The notes: generated from the letters alone by a model not told the origin. Positions 7,529 to 15,678 are shown, counted from the first letter of the stretch. The stretch is 33,468 nucleotides of DNA from Tritonibacter mobilis (GCF_001681715.1 NZ_LNWY01000035.1:1-33468), one strand, 5' to 3'. Numbers and translations: made by a program.

Positions 7529-9664
7529 TCACTTAACAGCCTGAACCGGTTTGACTTGTGTCGTGTTTGACCGCGCAGAATTGAGGATTTGCAACAGGTC
7601 ACCATCCCGTACGACCCGACCATCCTTTAACACCACGGCCCGCTTGGTCAGACTCAACAGTTCTCGTTTGTGAGTAGAGATCACGGTGGTCCGCCCCTCC
7701 AGCCATTTGCTCAAGTGATTGATCACATGCATTTCGGTTAAATGATCGAACGCAGCCGTCGGCTCGTCCAGCAAGACTATCTTTGGATCTTGCAACAACA
7801 CCCGCGCCAGACCAATCGCTTGCCGCTGTCCACCAGACACATTGGCGTTGCTATGAATACGCAGATCTAATCCGCGCACATGGCGCCGTACAAAGCTACC
7901 CAGTCCTACCGCGTCCAGCGCTTCCAATAGTTCCTCATCAGAATGCAACCCATGATCGAGCAGCAAATTGTCCCGCAAAGTACCTTGGAAAAGCGCCACG
8001 CTCTGCGGCAAATATCCAATCTGCCGACGCCGGTCGATTGGATCGATCTGACTGAGCGCAAGATCATCCAGCAATACAGTACCAGACTCTGGATCAGTCA
8101 GCCCAGCCAACATGCGTAACAACGTTGACTTTCCTGCGCCATTCCCACCCAAGAGGGCTAAATGTTCACCGGCGGGAATTTCGAAATTATGGATCGATAC
8201 GACTGGCGGCCCTTCGGGATCATGGCGGTAAACGGCATCATCCAAACGATACGCCCCATTTATATTTGAGGCTCGCACAAAATGACGATCATCCGGGCGC
8301 TCCACCTTCAGGTTCATAATCCCGTCCAGCCCTTCCATTGCCGCCCGGACATGCTGCCAGCGTGCTAAAAGCCCTGCCACTTGCCCCATTGGGGACATGG
8401 CACGACTTGAAAGCAACGTACAGGCGATGAGGCTGCCCACCGTAAGGGATCCGTTATTGATCAGATAGACACCGGCAATCACCACGCCTGCATAAGCCAA
8501 CTTTTGTACTGTCGAGACAAGCTGTGTTGTGATCGTGGTGAGATGCCGAGTCCGTACAGCAGTGTTCGCCATCGTGGCGGTAAGCTGTGCGTAGGCCCGC
8601 TGTAGGCGCCCTTCGGCGCGAGACGCCTTGACGGTCTCGAGGCTCGAAATGGTCTCAAGCAGGAGGCCATTCAACGCGGCTCCTTCACGCGTGTTTTCCT
8701 TTGATGCCGCAGCCAGTCGCCCTTGCATAAGAAGCCCGGGCAATACACTAAAAACCACGCCAGCCAGAACAACCAGAGCAACCTCACCGCCGATGAACCA
8801 AATCACCGCCACAAAAACCAAAACAAATGGAAGATCGCATAAAGCCGTCACGGTTCCTGAGGTAAAAAACTCTCGCACTGTAGCAAAGTCTCTGACCTGA
8901 CTAGCAAAGGCACCTGTTGACGATGGTTGCTGCGCCAGCCGCATGTTGGCTACTTTTTCAAATAGACGCGCAGAGAGTGTCAAATCGAGGTCTCGGCCAG
9001 ACACATCGACCAATGAGGCCCGCATGAGCCGTAGTACGAACTCTAGCACAATCGCAATGCCAACACCGCTGGCTAGAATCCAAAGCGTATCGAAAGCCTG
9101 ATTGGGGACGACCCGATCATAAACCTGCATTGAAAACAACGCCGTTGCCACTGCGAGTAAATTAGCCGCGAACGAGGCTGTCATTACATCCCGATAGATC
9201 CGCACATTTCCGAGAACCGGACGCAGCAACCAATGGCCCTTCTGCGGTTCTTTGCCATCCAGTCGACTGGATACAAGATCAATAGGCTTAGAGACCAGCA
9301 AGCGCCCGTCATAAGCCTCAAGCAGATCACCCCGCTTCCATATTGCACGACCGCCAGCCGCTTCCGGGTCAATCACGCGTGCTTCAGTTGCCCCGAATGC
9401 CTCCAGAACCAGTGTACGCCCGTCTTTGAGGAACACGAGGACGGGCAAACTACTTGCAGGGAACTTCTCCAAAGGCTCACGGCTGATCCGACAGCTCATA
9501 TTTGCGCGCCGCAAGGCAAGACCGATCTGCCCTTCACTCAGCGGCTCATCAACCTCAAGCGCCAAGCCATCCGTCAACTGGGCCGCAGATGTGGAAATCC
9601 CATGAATTCGGCACAGTTCCAATAGCCCCCGAACGACCGGATCTATGTACTCCAGATCTCTCAT
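7529..9664 (-). CDS. Type I secretion ABC transporter/permease with inactive C39-like domain (LapB/LssB type)
   Basis: The 711-residue protein (from the ATG at 9664) has an N-terminal C39-like domain (about 1-130) without the catalytic QxDCG cysteine motif, so it probably binds substrate rather than cleaving it. Membrane helices span about 155-430, and a C-terminal ATPase follows. Walker A is GGNGAGKST (about 506-514), the signature is VSGGQR (about 609-614), and Walker B is IVLLDEP (about 629-635). This architecture is typical of LapB-like exporters of large adhesins. I chose the ATG at 9664 because GGGGA lies 5 bases upstream; a TTG at 9682 would add six residues. It sits between the TolC and HlyD genes and powers export by this operon. 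Confidence 0.93.
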   Translation of the reverse strand: MRDLEYIDPVVRGLLELCRIHGISTSAAQLTDGLALEVDEPLSEGQIGLALRRANMSCRISREPLEKFPASSLPVLVFLKDGRTLVLEAFGATEARVIDPEAAGGRAIWKRGDLLEAYDGRLLVSKPIDLVSSRLDGKEPQKGHWLLRPVLGNVRIYRDVMTASFAANLLAVATALFSMQVYDRVVPNQAFDTLWILASGVGIAIVLEFVLRLMRASLVDVSGRDLDLTLSARLFEKVANMRLAQQPSSTGAFASQVRDFATVREFFTSGTVTALCDLPFVLVFVAVIWFIGGEVALVVLAGVVFSVLPGLLMQGRLAAASKENTREGAALNGLLLETISSLETVKASRAEGRLQRAYAQLTATMANTAVRTRHLTTITTQLVSTVQKLAYAGVVIAGVYLINNGSLTVGSLIACTLLSSRAMSPMGQVAGLLARWQHVRAAMEGLDGIMNLKVERPDDRHFVRASNINGAYRLDDAVYRHDPEGPPVVSIHNFEIPAGEHLALLGGNGAGKSTLLRMLAGLTDPESGTVLLDDLALSQIDPIDRRRQIGYLPQSVALFQGTLRDNLLLDHGLHSDEELLEALDAVGLGSFVRRHVRGLDLRIHSNANVSGGQRQAIGLARVLLQDPKIVLLDEPTAAFDHLTEMHVINHLSKWLEGRTTVISTHKRELLSLTKRAVVLKDGRVVRDGDLLQILNSARSNTTQVKPVQAVK

Positions 9665-9725
9665 CGCATTCCCCATTGGCAATTCAGCGAATTTATAACA
9701 GTGCTCATAGTAAAAGCCCTCGCCT

Positions 9726-11009
9726 CTAGCCGCCTGCAGACAGGATTAGAGTGCCCAAGACCCCCAGATCTCTGGCGTTCTGATATTCAGTTCTCTTCCT
9801 GTCATCGTAGGTCTCAATGACATCAATCTGCGCGTCATAGAGGTCTCGCCCCGTTGACAACAGATCCACCAGTTCACGCTGCCCGGCAATGAATTGCTCT
9901 TCATAGGTGTCCAGAACCTTCTCGGCTTCAACGAGTTGACGCTTGCGAGCGGCTTCCGTTCGTCTCAGGGTTCCCAACTCGGCAAGCGCATTTCGTGCTG
10001 CGTTGGTTAAGTCCCGCTCAACCGCCAGGAGCGAAGACTGTGCCGCCTGATTGTCTAACACTGCAGCCTGCATCTGGCGTTTACCAAACCCACGAGAACT
10101 CAAATCGACGCCCGCAGAAATACCAACCGCAGTCCGTGAGCGCCCGCCATCCAAACTTCCGCGCGCTTGTGCCTCTAGGTTAATTGTAGGCAACCGTTTA
10201 GCTTTAGCGACGCCAATATCTGCTGCAGTCTCATCCACAAACGCACGTGCTGAAATATAATCTGGCGCAATTCTTACCGCCGTTTTGAGACGTGAAGAAT
10301 TTCCATAGATACGATCGAACCCAATTTCTGGTGGAGATATCGTTCTCCCCGGGCCTTGCCCAATCAGAAACGCAATCTGCTCAACTGCCCGATCACGGCT
10401 AGACGTGAGTTGCGACATTTCATCTCGAGCACGTGCGATTTCCAGATTGGCACGCGCCACCTCAGCCCGATCCCCTAAACCGCCCTCTGCACGGTTTTTT
10501 GCATGCTCTGCAATTCGTTCTGCAAAGCTCAGATATTCGCGAGTCTTTGAAATTTTCAGATGGAGCGTTTCAACATCAAGAAAGTAGAATGCGACCTGAA
10601 GCGTCAAATCCTCTACCGCCATTTTTAGATCCGCTACAGCCTGTGTTCGGACCTGCGTGGCGGCGGCGATCTGGTTACGGATCAACCCCCAGTCAAACAG
10701 AATTTGCGAAACCGTCAACGTAATTGCCGGTCCATCACTGTCTGTTGTGCTGCTTTGTCCAGACAAGCTGAAGCTGGGGTAATAGGCATCACGCGCAGAC
10801 TCGACGTCAACGTTACGACTGGCAACCCGCTGTCGCATAGCGGTGACATTGGCATCGCGCTCAGCTGCGATGACCACCGCGCGCTGTAAAGACAAATCCG
10901 CAGTGGCGACCGTGGCTGATACGCTCGCACAAAATGCAAATATTGCACATTTAAGAGTCAACTTTTGAGGCGCAACTTGTCTCAGCCAACTATTCCAAAG
11001 ACGCATCAT
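9726..11009 (-). CDS. TolC-family outer-membrane channel (LapE-like)
   Basis: The 427-residue product has a signal sequence (hydrophobic about 18-37, cleaved near ATVATADLSLQ). The TolC/OEP fold follows: two similar halves, each starting with a long helix (AVVIAAERDANVTAMRQRV and ISARAFVDETAADIGVAKAKR), with DAYYPSFSLSGQSS and KRLPTINLEAQARG as beta-strand segments. Length is normal for TolC-type outer-membrane factors. The start ATG overlaps the stop of the preceding BapA-prefix gene in an ATGA arrangement, so the two are translationally coupled. It supplies the exit duct for the ABC and HlyD proteins encoded downstream. Confidence 0.92.
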   Translation of the reverse strand: MMRLWNSWLRQVAPQKLTLKCAIFAFCASVSATVATADLSLQRAVVIAAERDANVTAMRQRVASRNVDVESARDAYYPSFSLSGQSSTTDSDGPAITLTVSQILFDWGLIRNQIAAATQVRTQAVADLKMAVEDLTLQVAFYFLDVETLHLKISKTREYLSFAERIAEHAKNRAEGGLGDRAEVARANLEIARARDEMSQLTSSRDRAVEQIAFLIGQGPGRTISPPEIGFDRIYGNSSRLKTAVRIAPDYISARAFVDETAADIGVAKAKRLPTINLEAQARGSLDGGRSRTAVGISAGVDLSSRGFGKRQMQAAVLDNQAAQSSLLAVERDLTNAARNALAELGTLRRTEAARKRQLVEAEKVLDTYEEQFIAGQRELVDLLSTGRDLYDAQIDVIETYDDRKRTEYQNARDLGVLGTLILSAGG

Positions 11010-11797
11010 AGCCCCACTTCGCTTTCAAATTCGGGGGTAAGCCCTGTCAACAGGTCTATTTCGACAGGAAGCATCACCGCCATATCGGCACCAGCCTCAG
11101 CGAGAGGGGAGTCTTCGCCGCCAGTTTCTGGTGCGTGGTGATTATCACCTCCAACCGCCTCAGGCTCAGACGCTGGCATGAAGGCAGCGATGTCCTCGCT
11201 TCCACCAACAGACACCAGCCCCAAATCTTCTTCGGTGACCACCTGCCCGAAGGTCGTAACCTGTTCCGTCACGTCGAGCACATGCGCGCTTTGGTCGAAA
11301 ACGTCATCGCTTGGGGCGGAGCCACCACCCCCTGCGACCATTCCCGCACCTGAGGCAAGCCCCGTCCCGGTCAACAGCGTGATGAAGTCTCCACCACCCT
11401 CAGAAACCAGCGCGGCACCTCCAGCCTCGCCTTCGATCGCGCCTGCATCGGCGGAAGCGGAATCTTTAAAGTTTGGGAAAACTTCGTTGTCTTGTGTGTC
11501 ATCAAAGTCAGCCGGTTCTGGAACTTGCAGCCCGGATACGACGATCTCTCCGGTGGAATCCACGAGCGTGCTAAATCCCCCTTCCGGCCCCACAACAAAA
11601 AAATCTTCGATAAAAACCCGCTGCCCGTCCGCGAACACCACGGATAGATCGCGACCGCTTTTGACGAGATCAGAGATTTCAGAGTGAGTGGAGTCTAAGC
11701 TTACGCGTTCTGGCGCACTCAGCTTCAGCACGCGGGCGATACTCATAGGCGAATTATCTTCAACGCCCCCCAACCCGGATACCAATTCCGTCGCCAT
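11006..11797 (-). CDS. Short BapA-prefix-like protein, first gene of the type I secretion operon
   Basis: The 263-residue acidic protein starts at the ATG at 11797, with GAGG 7 bases upstream; the GTG at 11803 lies too close to that ribosome site. Residues 20-95 resemble the BapA prefix domain: SGRDLSVVFADGQRVFIEDFFVVGPEGGFSTLVD aligns with the prefix of the proteins at 1-381 and 14680-15678. A Gly/Ala-rich segment follows (GTGLASGAGMVAGGGG), then a low-complexity acidic tail ending EIDLLTGLTPEFESEVGL. No RTX repeats, no signal peptide. It overlaps the TolC gene by 4 bp. Being first in the operon and small, it may be a substrate or an accessory factor of the transporter; both readings remain open. 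Confidence 0.8.
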   Translation of the reverse strand: MATELVSGLGGVEDNSPMSIARVLKLSAPERVSLDSTHSEISDLVKSGRDLSVVFADGQRVFIEDFFVVGPEGGFSTLVDSTGEIVVSGLQVPEPADFDDTQDNEVFPNFKDSASADAGAIEGEAGGAALVSEGGGDFITLLTGTGLASGAGMVAGGGGSAPSDDVFDQSAHVLDVTEQVTTFGQVVTEEDLGLVSVGGSEDIAAFMPASEPEAVGGDNHHAPETGGEDSPLAEAGADMAVMLPVEIDLLTGLTPEFESEVGL

Positions 11798-11866
11798 TGA
11801 CACACCTCAGGCCTGTAAAAAGAATTCAAATATTGAGGTGATTAATTACCCCTCGGCTCCTCCCAG

Positions 11867-11895
11867 AATGCAAGTCAGTAAGAAAAAATGCAAGT
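11867..11895. promoter_or_regulatory. 20-bp-spaced direct repeat AATGCAAGT upstream of the secretion operon
   Basis: AATGCAAGT occurs at 11867-11875 and again at 11887-11895, exactly 20 bp apart, or about two helical turns. The pair is 70-98 bp upstream of the ATG at 11797. Such helically phased direct repeats are commonly regulator half-sites. No regulator can be assigned. Confidence 0.3.
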
Positions 11896-11935
11896 GATTA
11901 AAGTGTCTTAAAGTTTATTGACCTCCCCATAAATA

Positions 11936-11960
11936 GCGATGCGAATCGCAGCGACGCTGC
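11936..11960. terminator. Paired GC-rich hairpins between repeat-protein gene and secretion operon
   Basis: GCGAT-GCGA-ATCGC (11936-11949) and GCAGC-GAC-GCTGC (11948-11960) are adjacent short perfect stems, about 85 bp downstream of the stop of the 655-residue protein on the minus strand. There is no T-run after them on either strand, so intrinsic termination is uncertain; they may simply be a boundary structure. Confidence 0.25.
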
Positions 11961-12044
11961 CTAATGGCGATTGCCCGCCGCTTGAAAGCAAGAAAACGTC
12001 ACCGACTTTCAATTTTCGCAATTATTCATGCAGTTAATCTAACG

Positions 12045-14012
12045 TCAGATGTCTGCATCTCCGGCATCGTCAAACCCATCAAGCAATTCAGACCCACCGA
12101 GCAAGGTACCCAGTGCGTTTTCGACACTGAAATCGACATCGGAAATAAATCCGCCTCCTTCAGCGCCGGTCGCATCCCCGGGCTCGTCACCTTCCTGGAG
12201 GAACGAGGTAAGTGCGACATCGCCGGTTACGATACTGCCGGAGCCACTGCCCAAGATCGTGTTGAGCAGCTGATCAACATCATCGACGGCCTCAGACAGA
12301 ACCGCCCCACCACCTTCCAGCACGCCCTCGTCAACAAGAGTACCACTCAGCGCATCCACCCCGGTAAGCTCGGACAGTAGGTCTCCATCAGCAAGATCAT
12401 CTTGTGGCGCAACGTCCAGACCAAGCAGATCTTCGTCACCAAGTAAGGCTTCAAATACATCTGCACTCACTGCGCCGCCTATCTCCAACGTTGGGGAGAC
12501 GAGTTCGTTTTCACCGACAGTGGCCACACCGAGCAAAGTGTCCAGAAAGCCGCCGTCGCTTCCGGATTCGCTATCCAGTGCGACGAGACTCTCCTCATCA
12601 GAGGACTCATTTGAGGAGCCACCCAAAACCCCGCCAAGCAAACCACCGCCACCCAGCAGCCCCCCCAACAAGCCGTCATCGCCGACAACGTCATCCAGCA
12701 CACTACCAACGATGCCATCCTCGCCGAAGACACCATCCACCAAGCCGTCGTCACCAAGTAACCCGCCTGCTACGCCATCGCCACCGAGCACACTATCAAG
12801 AATGCCATCGTCGCCCACAACCGCGTCAAGAACTCCGCCTACAACCCCATCATCGCCGAGGATTCCATCTATCAATCCACCATCACTCTGCAGACCTTCG
12901 CCGCCAGCAACCGCATTAACAACGCCAGCGACAATGCCGTCCGCACCAAGCACGCTTCCAACGACGCCATCTTCACTGAGGAGGTCGTCAACCAGACCAT
13001 CTTCACCCAGAACATCGCCGACTAGACCCTCATCGCCAAGCACACTGCCCAGCAAACCATCGTCACCTACAACCGCGTCAAGAACTCCGTCAACGACACC
13101 CTCCTCGCCTAGGACACCATCAACCAGCCCACCGTCGCCCAGCACACTGCCAAGCAGGCCATCGTCACCCACAACAGCGTCAAGAACTCCGTCAACGAGG
13201 CCATCCTCTCCAAGAACGCCATCAACAAGACCATCCTCCCCTAGAAGGCCGTCGACAAGACCACCACCGCCAAGCACATTACCCAGCAGCCCATCCTCGC
13301 CGATAATCACGTCTATGACATCACTAACGAGACCATCCTCCCCGAGGAGGTCATCAATCAGCCCATCTTCTCCGACGACAGCATCGAGTACATCGTCAAC
13401 AAGACCATCTTCCCCAAGAAGACCGTCGCTAGCTTTAGGCGAATCGACTTCGCCACTTAGCGCGCCGCCGCCTACTCCACCGACGGCAGCGTGACCCTCG
13501 GCGGCAGTAGCGCTGGTTGCAACATTTGTCGGATCGCCCGCTGTATTGATTTCTGTGGAAACCTTCACCGAACCAAGTGCAGAATGTTGTGTATCGAAAG
13601 CAGCAGCCGCAACACTCGGGTTTAAGGCTATAGCCTCTGCGCCCTCAGCGACTGGCACCGTAATATCAATGTCAGCCGATATATCGAGATCTTGACCGAC
13701 GGAGGCATCGACAGCAACAGAATCCGCGTTCTGGGGCGACGTGAGCGTTCGCTCACCTCCCTGCCCCGCACCCGCTCTCTGCACATCATGTTCAGCGAGC
13801 GGATCTTGCGCAGCCAACGCACCATCGGCGGCAGCGCTTTGTAGAGCGAGAGAAATACCAATTGCCGTTGCGGTTGACGACACGCCGGCAGTACCGCCCC
13901 CAGAACCTCCAGAAACGAACTTTTCTGGGCGAAGCGCAGCGCCGATATTGGCCGCAACCTCTACCGCCTCTTGGCGTTCATGCCCAACACGACTGTTTTT
14001 CTTGGCGACCAA
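12045..14012 (-). CDS. Gly/Asp/Leu/Val repeat protein (10- and 14-residue DGLLG-type repeats), likely exported
   Basis: The 655-residue protein has a TTG start at 14012 with GGAG 7 bases upstream; an in-frame stop (TAG) just upstream leaves no ATG option. Residues 1-35 are charged, 36-70 Gly/Ala-rich and hydrophobic, and 70-195 acidic. Residues 196-465 are about 24 tandem units of two sizes: 10 residues (DGLLGSVLGD) and 14 residues (DGLVDGVLDAVVGD, with an extra DAVV-type insert). The C-terminal 190 residues are non-repetitive and start SSNESSDEESLV. The end (SDVDFSVENALGTLLGGSEL) is acidic and aliphatic, like type I signals. No cysteine is seen and there is no Sec signal. The repeat differs from RTX nonapeptides (GGxGxDxLx), though it shares Gly-Asp richness and might bind calcium. 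Export by the adjacent transporter is inference. Confidence 0.82.
   Translation of the reverse strand: MVAKKNSRVGHERQEAVEVAANIGAALRPEKFVSGGSGGGTAGVSSTATAIGISLALQSAAADGALAAQDPLAEHDVQRAGAGQGGERTLTSPQNADSVAVDASVGQDLDISADIDITVPVAEGAEAIALNPSVAAAAFDTQHSALGSVKVSTEINTAGDPTNVATSATAAEGHAAVGGVGGGALSGEVDSPKASDGLLGEDGLVDDVLDAVVGEDGLIDDLLGEDGLVSDVIDVIIGEDGLLGNVLGGGGLVDGLLGEDGLVDGVLGEDGLVDGVLDAVVGDDGLLGSVLGDGGLVDGVLGEEGVVDGVLDAVVGDDGLLGSVLGDEGLVGDVLGEDGLVDDLLSEDGVVGSVLGADGIVAGVVNAVAGGEGLQSDGGLIDGILGDDGVVGGVLDAVVGDDGILDSVLGGDGVAGGLLGDDGLVDGVFGEDGIVGSVLDDVVGDDGLLGGLLGGGGLLGGVLGGSSNESSDEESLVALDSESGSDGGFLDTLLGVATVGENELVSPTLEIGGAVSADVFEALLGDEDLLGLDVAPQDDLADGDLLSELTGVDALSGTLVDEGVLEGGGAVLSEAVDDVDQLLNTILGSGSGSIVTGDVALTSFLQEGDEPGDATGAEGGGFISDVDFSVENALGTLLGGSELLDGFDDAGDADI
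12618..13427 (-). repeat. Coding tandem repeat array of 30- and 42-bp units
   Basis: The array encodes residues 196-465 of the protein at 12045-14012. About 24 degenerate units share the core Asp-Gly-Leu-Leu/Val-x-x-Val-Leu-Gly-Asp/Glu. Seven of them (beginning at residues 202, 226, 270, 304, 358, 388 and 432) carry a four-residue insert that makes 14 instead of 10. Individual units, such as DGLLGSVLGD at residues 284 and 318, are repeated exactly at protein level, indicating recent duplication. Confidence 0.85.
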
Positions 14013-14163
14013 TACCGCTCTCCAAATCTAGCACCACAGGATCTCGCTCCATGACATAGAACACCGCCATGAGATGGATTGAACCCAGCACTCTCAGCTT
14101 AAGTACCACACCACAAATCGCAGGTCAAAACTAAAGGATGTAATTATACACCAGCACCCCTTT

Positions 14164-14173
14164 AGTATATACT
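14164..14173. promoter_or_regulatory. Perfect palindrome AGTATATACT upstream of the repeat-protein gene
   Basis: This 10-bp perfect palindrome lies 152 bp upstream of the TTG at 14012, in the context CCCTTTAGTATATACTTC, which matches the context of the site at 453-462. It also lies just downstream of the small gene at 14251-14493. It may be an operator of a cluster-specific regulator. Confidence 0.35.
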
Positions 14174-14250
14174 TCCTCTATGATGGTACTAGCACCCAGT
14201 AAGGACGACACCTAAAAGAGCGTATCCGATGGGAGTGTGAACATCCTCAT

Positions 14251-14493
14251 TCAGGATGCCGGAGTGGTGTGCCCATTCATGGCGGGCGCATGATCAGAAT
14301 TGGCGTAGATTTTTCGCCCAATAAAGCATGAACCCGGACTCACGTCGCGACCCTCAGCCACAGACGCCAACGCGGATGCCAAACCGTCAAAGCCACTGGC
14401 AGCTGCTTTTGAGGCCGCAACCAAAGCGTCGATTCGCAAATCCCCGTCACCCGTCACTACGGCCTGCCCCGCATAAGATACACGATACGTCAC
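14251..14493 (-). CDS. Small hypothetical protein, 80 residues
   Basis: I chose the GTG at 14493 because GGAGG stands 7 bases upstream; the longer frame back to 14592 would run through a strong hairpin and has no ribosome site. The product reads VTYRVSYAGQAVVTGDGDLRIDALVAASKAAASGFDGLASALASVAEGRDVSPGS at its core (given here from the GTG), then a short basic-polar tail. There is no signal peptide or membrane segment, and one Cys near residue 57. I do not recognise a family. It sits alone between two repeat-protein genes and could be an accessory or regulatory factor of the cluster. Whether it is expressed is uncertain. Confidence 0.5.
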   Translation of the reverse strand: MTYRVSYAGQAVVTGDGDLRIDALVAASKAAASGFDGLASALASVAEGRDVSPGSCFIGRKIYANSDHAPAMNGHTTPAS

Positions 14494-14528
14494 TGTTCTG
14501 CCTCCATACTCGAATAATTTCTTAAATA

Positions 14529-14574
14529 GGCGAGCGGGCACAATTGCCTTGGTGGGGTGCAAGACCCGCTCGCC
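14529..14574 (-). terminator. Strong stem-loop, 10-bp perfect arms
   Basis: GGCGAGCGGG (14529-14538) pairs perfectly with CCCGCTCGCC (14565-14574), and TTGC/GCAA inside the 26-base spacer can extend the stem. On the minus strand it is followed by TATTTAAG, a weak U-rich tract. It lies about 105 bases after the stop of the BapA-prefix gene (14680) and about 35 bases before the small gene's GTG (14493). It could end the first transcript or act as a leader structure for the second. Confidence 0.5.
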
Positions 14575-14679
14575 GGTAAAGAACTGCCACACCCTCGGGG
14601 GGAAGGCTCTGACAGCTCTTTGCTCAGGCGCAGACCGACAAAGGGGGCTTGGTCAACGCCCGTCATGACAGCAACCCGC

Positions 14680-15678
14680 TTACAGCAGGGCGCTCTCATT
14701 ACTGCTGTCCGTCAGGCCACCAACAAGCCCACTTTCACCTAGGACGCCATCAAGCAAGCCGCCAACGAGGCCCTCCTCACCAAGAACACCGCCAAGCAGT
14801 CCACCATCTCCTCCCAACAGGTTTTCATCGTCATCAAACAAACCATCGGTGCCGATGTCGCCACTCTCATCCGCACCGATCAAACCGGCGCCCAACACAT
14901 CACCCAAGAGCCCACCTACTCCGGTCACCGACGGCAATAAGCCATCATTGCCTATGAGATCGCCAAGCAAGCCACCGCTCCCAGTCACATCTCCGAGCAG
15001 ACCGCTGTTACCGGTCAAACCGCCAAGAAGACCGCCATCTGCAATCACAGCATCAACGAGCCCTTCATCGTCAGCGGCTCCGCCATCGCCCAACACTGGC
15101 CGCCCCAATAGCGGCCCAAGCAGACCACCCAACGGACTATCCGCACCGATCAAATCCCCCAGAAGCCCTTCGGATCCGGTCAGATCACCCAGCAGTCCAT
15201 CGTTGCCTGTTAGCTCACCAAGCAGCCCATCATCAGAGAGGATTGGATCAAGAACACCCGCTTGATCGTCGACACCGTCGGTGCCATCACTAGGATCGGT
15301 TCCGTCGGTGGGGTCGGTGGGGTCGGTGCCGTCAGTAGGGTCGACATCATTGTCGCCATCATCGTTAGCCAAGGCCGCTGCCCCCAAAACCCCAAGGCCA
15401 GCTAGCGCAGCAATGCCTGCGCCTCCGAGAGCTCCCGCCATTCCTGCACTACCCTCGGCACCCTGCTCGAATTCCGCTTCTGTGCCATCTGCAAATATCA
15501 AACTATGGAGCGAGCCATTCTCTGCTGGTGTGTAAAATTCACTGACAGTGATCTGATCACCAGTTTTCAACTTAATAACCAGATCGTCGCCGCTGCGCAC
15601 ATAGCGCAGGACATCAGTACGCATCGTGTCGACACGCACACCAATATCGTTCCCTGCTGAAATTACCTTGTCCACCAA
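14680..15678 (-). CDS. BapA-prefix protein with DGLLG repeats
   Basis: The 332-residue protein is taken from the TTG at 15678, with GGGAG 6 bases upstream. This start aligns with the GTG of the paralogue at 381, while an in-frame ATG at 15747 has no ribosome site. The BapA prefix domain (about 1-75) includes YVRSGDDLVIKLKTGD and SLHSLIFADGTEA. A Gly/Ala hydrophobic stretch (78-105) and a DPTDGTDPTDPTDG linker follow, then from about residue 150 repeats such as DGLLGELTGN, EGLLGDLIGA and GGLLGDVLGA. It ends TDSSNESALL, sharing the SSNES motif that opens the 190-residue C-terminal domain of the protein at 12045-14012. It therefore seems to lack that domain and may be shortened. It is likely a type I exported surface protein. 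Confidence 0.85.
   Translation of the reverse strand: MVDKVISAGNDIGVRVDTMRTDVLRYVRSGDDLVIKLKTGDQITVSEFYTPAENGSLHSLIFADGTEAEFEQGAEGSAGMAGALGGAGIAALAGLGVLGAAALANDDGDNDVDPTDGTDPTDPTDGTDPSDGTDGVDDQAGVLDPILSDDGLLGELTGNDGLLGDLTGSEGLLGDLIGADSPLGGLLGPLLGRPVLGDGGAADDEGLVDAVIADGGLLGGLTGNSGLLGDVTGSGGLLGDLIGNDGLLPSVTGVGGLLGDVLGAGLIGADESGDIGTDGLFDDDENLLGGDGGLLGGVLGEEGLVGGLLDGVLGESGLVGGLTDSSNESALL
14728..15231 (-). repeat. Coding DGLLG-type tandem repeats
   Basis: The array encodes a run of mostly 10-residue units of the form Asp/Gly-Gly-Leu-Leu-Gly-x-Leu/Val-Thr/Leu-Gly-x, related in sequence to the array at 12618-13427 but with Thr (LTG, VTG) frequent at position 8. The two proteins probably derive their repeats from a common source. 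Confidence 0.8.

Noticed and set aside
12618-13427. CRISPR-like repetitive appearance
   Set aside because: The repeats are degenerate, in frame, 30 or 42 bp long without unique spacers, and encode a regular protein pattern.
12404-13494. Long plus-strand open frames rich in Pro/Ser/Thr opposite the repeat array (a 324-codon and a 171-codon frame)
   Set aside because: They are antisense shadows of the GC-rich repeats: the composition simply mirrors the DGLLG units and there are no ribosome sites or family features.
14490-14699. 69-codon minus-strand frame between the BapA-prefix gene and the small gene
   Set aside because: It crosses the strong stem-loop, has no ribosome site and overlaps the better-supported start at 14493.
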